NCBI GenBank assembly: GCA_022376465.1
Contig: JACDTU010000001.1
Coordinates: 1,240,001 to 1,304,000 of the forward strand
DNA from: Cubamyces lactineus
Lineage: Eukaryota; Basidiomycota; Agaricomycetes; Polyporales; Polyporaceae
Direction of reading: 5' to 3'
Length of the DNA stretch: 64,000 nt
In this document: positions 37,278-50,300 of the stretch, one piece after another
Layout of the letters: each line of letters starts with the position of its first letter
How positions within the stretch are numbered: position 1 is the stretch's first letter
The notes under the pieces: generated by a model
What the model saw: the letters and a program-made list of their open reading frames with translations, nothing else
What the model was told of the DNA's origin: nothing
Databases searched by the model: none
Translations under genes and position numbers: made by a program

Positions 37278-39672
37278 ATGTCGCAGCCGACGTTCTCTAG
37301 CCCGACGCCTGCGCCTGGTAGTCGTGCGATCGCCGCTAGTGCACTGCGCAAGGCGGGTCTCATCGACCAAGATGCAAAGATGCGTGACGTATCAGACAAG
37401 CCGGGTCGCAAAGTGGCTAGCACTAAGCAGTCGACGCGCTCCCGCACTCACCCCCATAAACCCCGTGCAATCGACGTCGTAACGGGAAAGGATCAACATG
37501 GCTCATCCAAATCGGTAATTATTCTGCTCCTTGTCTTATGCTCACACCCTCTCCTAGCATCCGCACTCAACCGTCGGACGGGGTGTCGAGCTTTTCGTTT
37601 TCCTACCGTCCTTAACACAAGGCTCACACTTGCTTCATCCCATTCTCCTCCTCTGCGATCTCCCTTCCACTCTGCAACTATAGTTGACCGCTAGAATTGC
37701 TGCCGGAGATCCCAATGCCCAGCGATTGCTTAAAGGCGGTACACGGAACCGCAGGAATGCCATCTCCCTCAACGGCACACACATGTCGGAGAAGGTGATC
37801 GACCTGTGGAAGGAGTGGGTTAACCAGAGGTGGAATCCCGAGGCTAAATTCTTAAACCTTGAGGTACGGACCTCTCTTTGTTGGTGCGGGCACTGAGCTT
37901 ACTTGTTCTCAGCGGATGAACCAAGACGCGTTCTTGAAGCGCCACCGATTGACATCGCCTGCGTCACCCGACGCGTCCAAAGAAGCACAGGTGGTCTTCA
38001 AGATTGCAAGCAAACTACGACCTGAGGTAGGCCCCTTTCTTTTGACCGGCAGCTTGTGCTCATCGCATTCGGCGTAGGTCGAAACTATTTCCCTTGCCCA
38101 CAACGACCTGGTTAGTGGGCGTATGATGACCACGCTTGCCCACTACCTACCGAAACTTGCCAACCTCTCATTAGAGGGCAACAAGCTGTCTGGGTGGAAA
38201 GAGATTGACTACATATCGGGGAAGCGAGGAAGGTTGTCGCAATTACGCGAATTGGTGTTGGTCGGCAACCCCATGCGGGAGTTGGAGTACAAGAACAACA
38301 GGGCTCAGCAATACAAGAGGTGTGTTTGTATGCTCTTCTACGCAATCTTCTCACTGACGCTGCCTTAGCGAGATCGCCAGGCGTTTCCCGACCTTGGAGA
38401 TGCTTGACGGCGAACCTGTCACAAGAGTTGGATTCGATGCCCCCACCAGCGCCCCATCATCATCCACACGACCTCATGCCAAGTTATCTTCGTTTGCGTG
38501 GAATATGGAACCACCGTTCATTGCGGGAGTAGACGGTTCCATAGTCAGCAATTTCCTGATGCGTTACTTCCCGCTCTTCGACAACCAACGAGGTGCTCTG
38601 CTGGACGTCTACGCCCCGGATGCAACCTTCTCCTTCTCTGCCAACACTGCTATCCCTCCTCGCGCAAGAATAGAAGGCCTCCATGTTTCAAAGGAGTTCC
38701 CCAATCAACGGAAGCTCGAATGGGCGCCATGGTTGAGCGGAGGCCTGGGTGGCTCAAGGAATCTCGATAGGATGACGGGTGGACTACAAAAGGTCACCCA
38801 GACGCTACACCTAGGGAATGAGCAAGCCGTTAAGGCCATGGCTGATTTGCCTGGGACGAGGCACGACGTAGCTGGAACACCGGAGAAGTTCTCTGTCGAT
38901 GCGTTCCCCGTCAAACAAGGCGAACGGACGAATCTACTCGTCACGATCCACGGACAGTTTTCAGAATGTACGTCGAATTCAGCACATATTCATATTCAAG
39001 AGGCTCATCCGAGCATCCGTCCCCGCCTGGTACTAGTGCCATCTCATGGGATTCGATCCTTCGATCGATCATTCATCCTGGCTATCGCACCAGAAGGGTC
39101 ACGGTAAGTGCCTCCGCGGCACTTGTGGGAGCGTGTTTGATTCTGAGTGTGTTCTCGGTGATAGGGCGAAACAGAGCGGCTGGGACGTGGTGATCCTTTC
39201 TGACCAGCTGGTGATTCGCGCCTACTCGAGCCACGAGGCATGGCGTCCCGGGCCGATGCGAGTTCAAGCTGGCGACTTGCTGCCATCCCCAGGGCTGCAA
39301 GAAGCCCTCAAGCCTTTGGTACGTGCCTGGATTGATCGTACCCGATCCCGACGTTATCTTCGGTGTCGCGTCGGGTATCTTGCCAAGTTGTGATGACGTT
39401 TTGCTGACCCCGACGCCGCCTGTGTAGCCGGAGCCGCAGCGAACGCTGATGCTCGACCTCGTTCTGCGCACGCGACTGAATTTGCAGTTCGCGGAAGAAT
39501 GCCTGAAGAACAACGATTGGGACTTGGAGCGCGCCATGGCGAACTTTGAGCAAGTCAAGGTGAGCAGCGCAGTCTGATGGCGGACATTCGACGCAGTGTG
39601 CTGATGAATTATTACGTGAAGGCAAACCTCCCGGCCGATGCGTATTTGCCACAGGATGCGTTCTTGCCTTGA
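37278..39672 (+). CDS. MEX67: mRNA export receptor Mex67 (NXF1/TAP family)
   Basis: Carries mRNPs through nuclear pores together with Mtr2. The start chosen is [20 protein letters not shown] at 37278; an in-frame ATG at 37035 would add a low-complexity leader. Order of parts: basic N-terminus; leucine-rich repeats ([47 protein letters not shown], then [14 protein letters not shown]); NTF2-like domain starting [20 protein letters not shown] with [36 protein letters not shown] and [11 protein letters not shown]; and the C-terminal TAP-C/UBA-like domain [20 protein letters not shown] with [17 protein letters not shown], which binds FG nucleoporins. About nine exons. The domain set is complete, so it is probably the functional single copy. 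Confidence 0.93.
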
Positions 39673-40848
39673 CTGTTGTGTTCTAGCTTGTGGCGGGGAC
39701 GTCGGCTCGTGTGCCGGCTGGTCACTGGATGTGATCCCGCCGTCGCCGCCGGTCAGGCCTCGTGTCTCCTGATCGTTCCCGTCGGACTGCACGCGTACTT
39801 CCTCCTACCTTCTTCGTCCTCCCAATATTTTCCACCCCCCGTTCCATCATCATCATACATCGCAATGTGTAACCTATAGCTCATTCTTGCCCAACCGCCC
39901 TGATGCATCACCCAATCATCTGAATCATATCGACATCGCTCGTCGCTCGCCTCGTTATCCGCTGCACATCTTGTTTATAATCACACGCCCGTCGTACGGC
40001 CGTCACTGGTGTCGGACTGGACCTCCCATATATCGGTATCCTGTTTTGCGCATGTCTTTGTTGTCGGTCGCGTTCCGAGACGGCAAACAATGTTGAATCA
40101 GAAACGATTGCTGAGCTGAGTCTGAGTAGCACCCCCGACGTTCATTTCTCCGAGGGAGAGGAGTGGGAAGTAGCGGCAGCCGGAGGCGGACGAGTTGTTT
40201 GTCATTCTCGACGTCGAGGGCCGCCGGGGACCAATATGCACAATTTCTCGTCGTGCACTATTAAAAGGAGGTGGAATGGTCTCGAGACAAAGGCCTGGCG
40301 TGCGAGGTGGCTGGAGGAGTGGGTGAGCAAACAAGGGGACACAAACAAGGTGTCGAGCGCCACCAAGCGATGGACCGACGTTGGACTGGGACTGCTTCGA
40401 CCGAGACGCTCTTGGGCTGGAATATGATTGTGCGCCCTCTATTCACGATACCTGCTGGGGAAATATTGGTCTCGGCGCGTACGTGGGCAAGACCGACACC
40501 GCCAGAAGGGTCGAAGAGGGCCGGGTAAACGCTGCCTCGAGGCTGGGCTGGCTGGGAAGAAAGAGGGATTCGAATGGGTCTGATGCAGCGTGTTTCTGTC
40601 CTCTCCAGCCTTCTCGCCTCGTGCGCTCGCCTGCCTTCGCACGTCCTCTTGCCCTTTCCGTCCGTTTTACATACTTATACGCCCGCCACGCCGCCTTCCT
40701 CCTCGCTCTCTCGCTATCCCCGCTCTTCCTCCCGCCCATCTCCCTCCTTCCACGCGCCCCATCTCCGTCATCCTCTCCCTCACCACCCCACGCGCTGCCC
40801 TCTTCTGTATCTTCCCTGTACTGCTCTGCTCTCATCTCTGCCAACTGG
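39673..40848. other. Intergenic 1.2 kb between MEX67 and ankyrin gene
   Basis: Both genes point the same way. The last ~250 bp before the next start (40600-40848) are C/T-rich, typical of fungal 5' leaders. No gene is supported; the short frames there are low-complexity. Confidence 0.4.
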
Positions 40849-43800
40849 ATGTCTACTTCCGCTCGTGCTCGGCGGCGTGCTGTGCGCACCGCCCGGGATT
40901 CCGACCTAATCGATGCTGCTACCCGTGCCGACCTTGACGCAGTCCGGACCGCCCTCGCGCGCGGCGCAGACCCGAACGCGTCGGACGAATCTACCGGACA
41001 CACCGCTGTGACTTGTGCGATCGCAGGAGATAGGTGTGGTCGGTTCTCTGTGGTGTTGGGAGTACAGGGTGCTGAAGGGTGATCGCGCGCGCGTTTTCAA
41101 TCAGCAGTTGGGATGACGTCGACGTGTCGGACGCGTCTTTCATGCTGCAGAGCAGGGTCGAGGTGCTCAGGACGCTGATCAGTAGCGATACGACCTCTTT
41201 GTATGCGCTCAATGCGCCTGCTCGGGGCGTAACCCCCTTGGGTCTCGCCGCTTGGCTGAATATCCCGGACGTCATTCGCGTCCTGTTAGACGAAAGCCAC
41301 GGTCTCGTAGCCGTAGATGGCACCGACGCACTGGGTGTAACTCCCTTGATGTGTAAGTCCACATTACGACCGCATCTCGGTAAGGCGATCTGACATGAGG
41401 TGCAGACACCGCGCGCGATGGTGCTGTCGAGGCGGCCTCGCTTTTGGTATGCGAGCAACCTTGTGCGTCGAGGCATGCTGCTGATCTTACCTTGTTTACC
41501 GCAGCTCGTCAGGGGCGCACGACCCGATCTCAGGGATACTCACCATCGGACCGCGATCCAGCATGCCCTCCGGCACCCACACATGCTCTACATATGTGAA
41601 TCCGCCCTCCGGAAACAGAGAGCGCGAGAATATCTGGTAGGTTTGCGCGGATCAAGGGTAGCTCACGGCATTGCTGACCTTCTTTCAGAACGGTAACCGG
41701 CGTCGTCTGTCTGACGTACCTCAGCCTTATATGGTACAGGTAGAGTCGTGGATGTCGTCCCCTCTGCAGACGGACGGCTGGTTTTCCCCCTCGGAGATGA
41801 CGTTGTCAAAAGCGACCGCGGCGCTGACTCGTGCGGCCTGCACCGGTGACGTGCAGAGCGTGTACCAACACTTGTATATGACCCAACATCGGACTTCTAT
41901 CCTCGTCAACAGGCTTGATTCTCAGGGCTGGAGCCCACTGCATTACTGTGTATGCGCTAAGAACCCTTCCATCGAGGTCGTCGATGCCCTTTTCCTCGCT
42001 GGTGCCGACACCAGCTTATACACTACCTCTAAACATGGAACGCTTCTTCATTGCCTGGCCCGCAACGCTCGGGATCCCGCGGGTGAGGCCCGTGTCTCTC
42101 ACCTACATGCGTTCGTCAAACACCTCGTTTCCGACCTCCGGGCTCCATTGTCTGCACAAGACGATGACGGCGAGACTTGCATTCACGTCGCGGCTGAGCA
42201 CGGTCAGAGCATTGAGGTCCTACTCGCTCTCCTCGCATGCGATTCGCGTCGGGTCGTCCGGGATATGACGAATGCAAGAGGGTACGCTCCCTAAAGCCTG
42301 TATGCGCCATATTCGACTGGTTGACGTCTTTGCAGGTTGACAGCGCTGGAGGTCGCCCGACCAGAGCTTCGTATCGCGTTCGGTGTAGATGCTGAACCAA
42401 GAAGGAGCAGTTCCGTTGCGTCGTTCCGTACCGTGCGGCCGTTGACGAGTTCCATGAGTTCGACATCATCCTACGGAAGTCTACTCTCTGCCCCTACACC
42501 TACCCACTTGCGCACTCAAGCTAGCGCTGTCTTCCGGCCCGCTCCGCTGCTTCCAGAATCCGAAATGCCCAACCTTCCGCACCACATCCTCGACAATCTC
42601 TCCCTTGTTGGATATGACTACGTCGACTCGGATGCGCTAGAATTGGACGGCATGAACGCTCTGCTCGACGAAGCTGTTCAGCTCGGAGAGCTCTGGGCTC
42701 AAAACGTGCGAACCCGGATTCGCGAGGCTGCGCAGGAGCTACGCGACGCGCGGGGGCGGTTTGGCGCGGTCGATGCTCTCCTTGAGGATGTCACGCGTCA
42801 CCTGGAGGGGGTGTTCGGCACGCAACGGTTCCACGAGAGCGACGTTGTGAAACGGGATAGTTTGGAGCGCGCGCGCCGGCGGACGACAGACTCGGGTGAC
42901 TCGGACGCGACGGCCGTATCTGCTGGCCGGCCATCCTCGCAGTCTACCCGGAAATGGCGGTCGATGTCGGACCTGCGCTCGTCACTGTCCGCGTCTGACG
43001 TCGGTGGAGAGCACCCTGACGTTCCCGAGCTGCCATATATGCGGACGAAGACGATCAAGGAGGAGGACGAACCGCCGTCCTCGCCCGAGAAGACGTCGTT
43101 CCTGAATGCGCTTCTGTCGCCCTCCGTGAAGGAGCTGACCCACAAGACGAGCAAGGGCGACCTTTCCGCCGTCCCCAGCCGCACGTCCTCACCGTTCCCC
43201 GGCAAGAAGGAGAGCTCAGCGAGTGGGACTTCACGACTTAAGGCATGGTTCCGGAGGAAACTCAAGATCGAGCTCCCTGAGGCTGCAAGTGAGACCAAGG
43301 GAAACCAAGTAGACTCGGCGCGAACACCCAATGAGCACGCGCCTTCTCCTTTGAGAGCCGGGTTCCCCGGCGACGACAAACTGCTGTCGGCCGCGAGGAG
43401 CATCATCAAAACTGCTAGCAGAGACCTTTCCAGTATCGAAGGCTGCATGGACAACGTACGCACATTGCATGCCTTTCTTTTTAGCGCAGCGCTGACGTCG
43501 CGGTGTAGGCTGACCACTATCTTTCGCTGGCGTCACATATGCTCCTGCAAACGGAGCGGCGTCTCAAGTTGGTTGTTCTGGTCAATACAACAGTCCTCAT
43601 CATGCCATGATTCTATGACTGACACGCTACATGCCGCTTAGAAACGAAAAGCGGCGCTGGAAAGCGCACGCATCGCACAACTAGAAGACCACATGGACGA
43701 TCCGTTCATGTCCCAAATCGCGTCGACCGTCCGCTCCGCGTCGCAAGACGCCGCCGTCCCCTTCCCGCTCAGCCACACCCGCAACGGGAGCGACTCGGAC

Positions 43801-44064
43801 TACTCCCTCAGCTCGACGTCTGCGAGCTCGTCCGTGATCTCGCTCTCGTCGACGCTCATCGAGTCATCCGAAGACGACGACACGCGCGTCCTGCGTCGCT
43901 TCCTCACGCGCAAGGTCGAGGCGCGCACGGAGGGCGCGTTCGAGGAGATCGACAAAGCCATGACCTGGCTCCGGATCGTGCAGGACACGCTTCGCGGCCT
44001 CCGCCGACGGACACACGCCTCATTGAATGCTGTTTCTACGACTTACGAATCCCGCCTGCTGTAG
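40849..44064 (+). CDS. Ankyrin-repeat protein, about 1,000 residues
   Basis: Start MSTSARARRRAVRTARDSDL at 40849, after a pyrimidine-rich leader. Ankyrin units: LIDAATRADLDAVRTALARGADPNASD, GVTPLGLAAWLNIPDVIRVLLD, RGARPDLRDTHHRTAIQHAL, GWSPLHYCVCAKNPSIEVVD with FLAGADTSLY, and GETCIHVAAEHGQSIEVLLALL. The second half is disordered, serine-rich and charged, with helical segments (MNALLDEAVQLGELWAQN, IREAAQELRDARGRFGAVD) and a basic SRLKAWFRRKLKIEL. The C-terminal exon ends with a helix (FEEIDKAMTWLRIVQDTLRGL). About eight exons. It looks like a scaffold or signalling adaptor. I know no characterised orthologue with certainty, though the repeat-plus-coil layout resembles fungal ankyrin proteins linked to polarity. 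Confidence 0.75.
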
Positions 44065-44540
44065 GCGACGACGACCACTCCTCCTGTCTCATCATCATGA
44101 TGTTCATGCCATTCATCGTCGCACATCGGCGTAGGTGCCGTCGCTGTCGGACCCCTCGTCGCTCTCCACGCTCTGTTGTACGCTCGCGTGTCCCGTCTCG
44201 TCCTGGAGGTCGTGTTGTGCGATATTGTACAGGAATGCCTACGAGGCTGTATGTATGTACTTATCTATGCTGTATATATACGTGATACATAGTCGACATG
44301 TTACGGACACTCATCCCCCCACACCCCACCCCCACTCTACCCCTCACACCCACACACAAACTCATTCACTCTCTTCCAACGACCCTGCCATCCTACCATT
44401 TCTCATGCACAAAATTGTAGACCTGTTCTTGACACACGATACCTAGCACTACGTCTGTCCATTGCATTCACCCCCATCCCCCTTATCCACTTATTGGCAC
44501 TCTCGCACCGCATGCATGTATACCTCCCACAGTTGCCCAT
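44065..44540. other. Intergenic: convergent 3' ends
   Basis: Contains a C/A-rich run (44310-44360) and no recognisable gene. Confidence 0.4.
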
Positions 44541-45968
44541 CTATATACCGATCTGTCTGTCCAGGCCGCTCACTTTGCGGTCGAGTTCCGAGCCCGTGTC
44601 GTTCTCCGCCTCCGCCTCGAATGTCGCCCTGTCCGTCTCGCGCATCTTCGTGATGTGCACCTGCAGCCGGCCCATCGGGTGCGCCTGCCCCTCGAGCTCG
44701 CCGACAGTTAGCACGCGCCCGCCGCCACCACCGCTCCGGCTGCCACTGTGGCCGCGGCTGTGGTGGAGGTGCCCGCTGACGACGTCTACCGAGGCAGAGC
44801 TGTGGTGGTCGGTGCTGCGGTGCGTCGCGGCGAGGCCGACGCGGATGATGACCATGTAAAACGTGATGGAGATGATTGGGGTGACCTAGGACGCAGCGGT
44901 CCAGTCAGTAAGGTGTGTCAGAGTGTGGGGAGAGAAGACGTACGATATCGAGAAGGATGTATTGGCCGTTAGACTTCTGCACGAAGCAGGCGAGCGCGGC
45001 GGTGAGCATCGCGGAGTAGAGGAGTCCCGCGTCGGCTATGACGCGGACGACGGGGAGAAGCGAGCCTTGGCGCATGCGCGACGTACGGCGGTTCGACTTC
45101 CAGATTTTGTATCCAAGGAGAGCTAAGCGTAGGAAGCGCGTCAGACGGTACAATAATTTGTGCAGGATGAACGGACGTACTAGAGACAAGGAAGTTTGTG
45201 GCGAGTGTGGATGCGTAGAACGCGGTGATCCATTGGCCGACCTTGGTGACGAAGACCGTCCCAGAGCCTTCTGGTACCGTCGAACTGGCATGGATGGCGA
45301 TGGCTCCCGCGGCTGCAGGGGGAAGGAGAATACTCAACAAGGCTGCTTTTCCGGCGTATGGTAGGGTTACTCGCCTCCTATCCAGAACCACAAGAGAATG
45401 GGGAACACGATGATGAGCCAAGACTGCCATACGACATAGCAGCGGTAGATCTGTTTCGCTCTTCAGCCTCGGAGAGCTCTCACACTGCGGTTCACAGAGG
45501 CGCACCAAAACGCCGTCACCCAGCAACGTTTGGAAGAGATATACGATATTCTTTGCGATAAAGGTGGTTTCGGAGGGTGCCGAGAAGAACGCGATGGGGC
45601 CACCTGGGAATGTGTCGCGCTTGTAAACGAGCCCGTTACACACCCGTGTGATGTCTATGACCATATGCTAGAGGACGTTGTTCATATTCGTTAGCGTCAG
45701 CACGAGAGGGGGCCGGGGGGACACATACCGCTGTACTGCAGATCAGGAGTGCCCAAGAGATAGCAACCATCCGGTAATTGACCCGCCTATCCAGCCGACG
45801 GCCATTTTGTTGGAGAATGTACAAAGTCACTCCGAACATAAATACAGAGAAGCCTGGAGCATGGGTCAGTTCGGCGTCGTGTGAACATAGCGTGAAAGAA
45901 GACGCACCATAGAATATGCCTTCGAGGGTGGTGGATACCACAGCGGCCAGATCCAAGGGGAGAGCCAT
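44541..45968 (-). CDS. Seven-transmembrane protein of the Agaricomycete YRCYVVW type
   Basis: Integral membrane protein with about seven helices and a cytosolic C-terminal tail. Start MALPLDLAAVVSTTLEGIFYG at 45968. TM segments in order: AVVSTTLEGIFYG/FSVFMFGVTLYIL, MVAISWALLICSTA, then KNIVYLFQTLLGDGVL, the hallmark YRCYVVWQSWLIIVFPILLW, a segment around AAGAIAIHASS, VTKVGQWITAFYASTLATNFL, and two more (VIADAGLLYSAMLTAALACF, VTPIISITFYMVIIRVGLAA). The tail is serine/glycine-rich with HSSASVDVV. This pattern belongs to the large DUF6533/DUF6534-like membrane families expanded in mushrooms, whose ligands are unknown. About seven exons; the donor after FWIGG appears to be GC (gcgagt) rather than GT. 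Confidence 0.72.
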
Positions 45969-46311
45969 GGCCGTAATACTACAGTATGTGCCAAGAAATA
46001 CAGCGAAGAGAAAATACTTAGGGAGAGAGCGAAGGAGCGGGAAGAGCTATGAAGACCGTAGAGTACCAGTACTCGAGCCAGAGGCCTGAGGGCGGGTGGG
46101 GACTGGTTGGCTGTGTGAGGCGGAGGGGTCAGCTCATGGCTAAAGGCAAAAAGTCAAAATCCAGGCCCTCCGGTCTCCGTTAATTGGGGCTTGATTGTGG
46201 CTTGAGCGGAATGTTCGAATCGATGGCCGAATTATCCAACGAACGACGCCGGCATCCTCTTAGGTCCGTTTCTGAACCAATGCCCGACGCTAGCTGAGCG
46301 CTGGGCAGCGG

Positions 46312-47042
46312 CGGTGACTAGGACCCCTGACAATAGCAGGGCCAGCCCTATCACAATCCGGACAAAATCGGTCCCCCGGAGGGGGGCCAAGCTAGATTTT
46401 TTCCGGACAAAACAGGCTGAAATTGACCCCCAACCCACTGCAAAATGCCGGACAAAATCGCCTCAAGCGTAGTCGGACCTATACCACATATCCGGACAAA
46501 TGTTTTCAATCCACTGGAGGCATGCATACCCACCACTAGGCTATAAGGATGTGAGCGCCTCAACTCTTAGATAATGTAATCTACTTAGTATCGTTCCTAC
46601 TTAGATTAATTCACTACGTCGAAGTTGTACCACTTGCATTGATGACTATCCCAGATTTTATTACGGCGTCATAGCATCATTTAATAGGCGCCCACAGCAA
46701 GATATAGGGTAAGTGTTGACAGCGTTGAAGGTTTGGGTGGTCATACTAGCTACGACAGCGGGTTCTTTGCAGCATGCATTTCCAGCTATTCCAGACGTTC
46801 CAACCTACGCGTTCTGTACCGTTTATGCCGAAAACACAACCTACTTTACAAAGTACGGACATTTTCGTACCATTTTGAACCCACATCGGATGTCCGGACA
46901 AATGGCCGCCGAAGGCGGCCGAACCTAGATTTTTTCCGGACATTTCGAGGCCAAAATGGCCAATTTTTCGCGGACATTTTGGGCCAAATTTTGGCCGGAG
47001 GGATTCAGGTTCACCTACTATAGTCAGGGGTCCTCGGTGACT
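46312..47042. repeat. 8-bp target-site duplication CGGTGACT flanking the element
   Basis: The identical octamer cggtgact lies at 46312-46319 and 47035-47042, immediately outside the two terminal repeats. An empty site would read gcagcggcggtgactgcaag. Confidence 0.93.
46320..47034. mobile_element. Non-autonomous hAT-like DNA transposon (MITE-like), 715 bp
   Basis: The ends are inverted: aggacccctgacaatagcag at 46320, and the reverse complement of the right end reads aggacccctgactatagtag, 18 of 20 identical. An exact 8-bp duplication flanks it, the size typical of hAT elements. Subterminal repeats of tccggacaaa or its variants occur at about 46349, 46397, 46446, 46489, 46890, 46932 and 46967. 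The string ctagattttttccggaca occurs near both ends. No frame resembles a transposase, so it would need one in trans. It lies about 300 bp upstream of the Vps39 start codon and could affect that promoter. Confidence 0.88.
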
Positions 47043-47332
47043 GCAAGTGGCTAGCGACCAGGAAATGTCAGCGTAATTCTTTTCTCCCGACCCAGCGATA
47101 TTATCTGGATTCATACTCTCCTGCCTTTCCTGGCGAGGCACAACATCAGTGGCGCAGACGGCGCGGGAGCGTAGACGCCGTACGCGTCGTGCGCGCGCCT
47201 CGCGAGCCCTGCACAAGTTGTTCCGCTCAGCCACGCTGCTCTTGCTTTCCGAACGAACTGCGAGGTCGGCCTCATGTCCTAAGCTGTAGCAACACTTCTA
47301 GTGTCTGGAACTAAGCGTGCTCATTTGTCGCC

Positions 47333-50300
47333 ATGGGTCCCTTCAACGCGCCGGACGTTGTACTCGATGGATTCAAGGAGCGGCCGGAATCCCTGACCGT
47401 CCAAGGCACATGCTTCACATTAATATCGCGGCGCTGGGACTAGGACTGATCTATTGCCCAAGGCGACAGGCTCTATATCGGAACGTCCACTGGAAACCTC
47501 CATATCTATACCTTTGGGGAAGATTTAGGTTTGTTCTACATAGCCTCCTGGCGGAACACTCTAGTTACGGTATCGTTTCGTGCACCATCCAGAACACGCT
47601 ACGCAACTGGTGGACACCAAGAAGTCGCTATGCAGACGAAGCATAGATCAGCTCGCATTCATTAAAGACGTCAACTCGTTGGCCGTCTTGTCTGGTAAGA
47701 TATAGCCCGAGTTCTGCGAGACTACTCCCCTCAGACATGTATCGCAGAGGCACAGGTGACCCTGTTCCCACACCCCACATATTCACCTCCTACGCCCCTA
47801 GTGAAGACTAAGGGCGCCTTGTGCTTCGCGGTTCATGTGGGCGTTGAGTATTCAGCTCCAGATATCTCTGGGCCGTCAACACCAGGTACACCGAGCAAGG
47901 GCAAAGGCGTGCCTGCTGCAGTAACGAAACTCGCAGTCGGATGCAGAAGGAAGATTGTCCTATACTCCTGGAAGGATGGTGATCCTCAGGAACCGCAGGT
48001 AACGACGGGAATGTGTCAGCTCTGTATGCAGTGGACTCACGATGCGCAGGAGTTCACCCTGGCGCATTCTCCGAGGGCCATGGTATTCATCAACAGTGAG
48101 GTCGTATGCTGGGGACATACACCCACGGATTACGTAGTTACCTCTCTCAAGACATCATCTACCGTCGATGTCAGTATTCCTATACCCACAGCGACATCTA
48201 GCGGGAGCATCGGTTCCATGAGCATGGGTGCGCTTTCGGGCCTTGGCGGCTACATGACCCTCGGACTCGGGGCCAAGGCGAAGCCATGCGTAGCTAGCTT
48301 GAACGAGAGCGAAGCGCTGATCGCCAAAGATAGTGAGTCCTACGCAGATCAGCGCGCCTGTTGGATCCTGGCTTGCTCATCAACCTAGACAACGGGTTCA
48401 TTATCAGCACCGAAGGAAAGCCGTCTAGGAGCGAGACTATCGACTGGGCAGCACCCCCTGACGAAATTGGTAACGCATATAAGCATCTTATCTCAGGGAT
48501 CTACTTCCCTGACAGGCATCTTGTAGCTCTTGTGAAACCTTACGTCTTCGCCACCCTGCCCTCAGGCTCTGTTCCAACCTCACAAGTAGACGGATCAGCC
48601 GCTACTTCTGCATCCACCTTCATACCTTCTCCAGTGGTCGAGATCCGCTCTTCGATATCCCTCTCGATCGTTCAGACGATACCCTTCCCTCCTACCGCGA
48701 TCACTGCCAATGCCTCAACGGCCTCACATACCATTCGTCTTCTCACGCCATCCCCTACTTCCAGATCGCCACTCTTCGTTGTAAGCACACCCACGGACCG
48801 TACTGCCGCCGCCAATTCGGGCAGCGCAATATGGCGCTTCCAGATGAAGCCGTGGAACCAACAGATTGACGAACTGGTAGAGGGAGGTGCCTACACAGAC
48901 GCGCTCGCCCTCCTGGATTCTCTCGATGCCGCCTTAGTTGCAGACAAGGTAGGCCCAATAGTGTCGATCTAGTCGACTTACCTAACCAAGTGGCTCATAG
49001 GAACGACGACAGAGTCAAGTTAGAGCATTGCAAGCTGTAGATAACTTCCGCAACACCAAGTACGACGAGGCCATCAACGCCTTCCTTGAGCTGGACATAA
49101 ATCCGGCCAAGGTCGTCGCACTGTACCCGGAGAGCATTTCAGGCAGGCTTGCAATACCCCAGGATGAATGGATACCTCTCTTCGGCGGTCCCAAGCCCAG
49201 GCTGCCGGAGCCTTCTACGGCCCCTCAGCCTACGGCTATGCCAGCTGTTGACAGTCCGAAGGCTGGCGAACGCCCCGGTACCCCGAAGAGCGTGGAGTCC
49301 CCGCCCAGGGCACCGACACCTCAAGGTTCCATACGGGGCGTCTTGAAGACAGGATTGGAAGGCATCGTCGCGGCGGCCAAGGACGACGACGCAGCATCCA
49401 TACGTAGCGTCCGTCGTCCTCCCAAGCCAGGTAAGTGATGTAGGGCCCTTGGCGGATCCTTGCTCACGCATACATCGCAGATAACTTCCACCGCTCAATC
49501 GAGGTGCTCATGCGCTACCTGTCTGACCGCCGGCCCAAGATCGCGGGCGCACTCCAGCAGTTCAATATCAGCTCGACGCAATCGCACGAGATGCCGATTC
49601 TCTCCGCCACGTCAAAGGAAGACTTGCTGAATCTGCCGAACGCGCCGTTGTCGGCCCTCACCCCAGAAGAGCTCGTGCGTTTCGCGCAGATCGTGGACAC
49701 GGCGCTGTTCAAGTCGTACCTCCTCGTCCGACCAGGTCTCCTTGGCCCACTTTGCCGCGTGGGATGGTGTGAAGTCTCCGAGGTCGAAGAGCTTCTTCGC
49801 GAACGGGAGGTGAGCATCTATCTTGCACGCTTGCGTGTGATGTACTTACGTGGCCGTTGCAGAAATACCAGGAGATGATCTACCTGTACAACGGAAGGAA
49901 GATGCACGATAAGGCGTTGAGTTTGCTCCGGCAGTACGTCCATGCTCTGCGTCGTCGTAGCACGTGTCGCTCATCTAACCATTTCCAGATTAAGCGACAA
50001 GGAGACCGATATCCGCGACAAGCTCATGCCAACCGTGAATTACCTGCAACGTCTCGGGCCCGAACACCTCGACCAGATCTTTGAGCACTCCAAATGGGTG
50101 TTCGAGCAGGATCGGGACATCGCCTTCGAGGTAGCGTCTCATCACATCCTTAGACAGCTTCAGGTCTCATGTCTGGTGCAGATCTTTACGTCGGAGGAAG
50201 CAGAGCTCCCCAAGGAGCCCGTTGCCGACTTCCTTGAACGTCTAGACCCTGCCATTTGTGCTCGCTTCATCGAATACCTGATCAGCGACCGCGGGGAGAC

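Noticed and set aside
46733..47234. Frames crossing the hAT-like element
   Set aside because: They consist of terminal and subterminal repeat sequence and run across the element border; no transposase motif.
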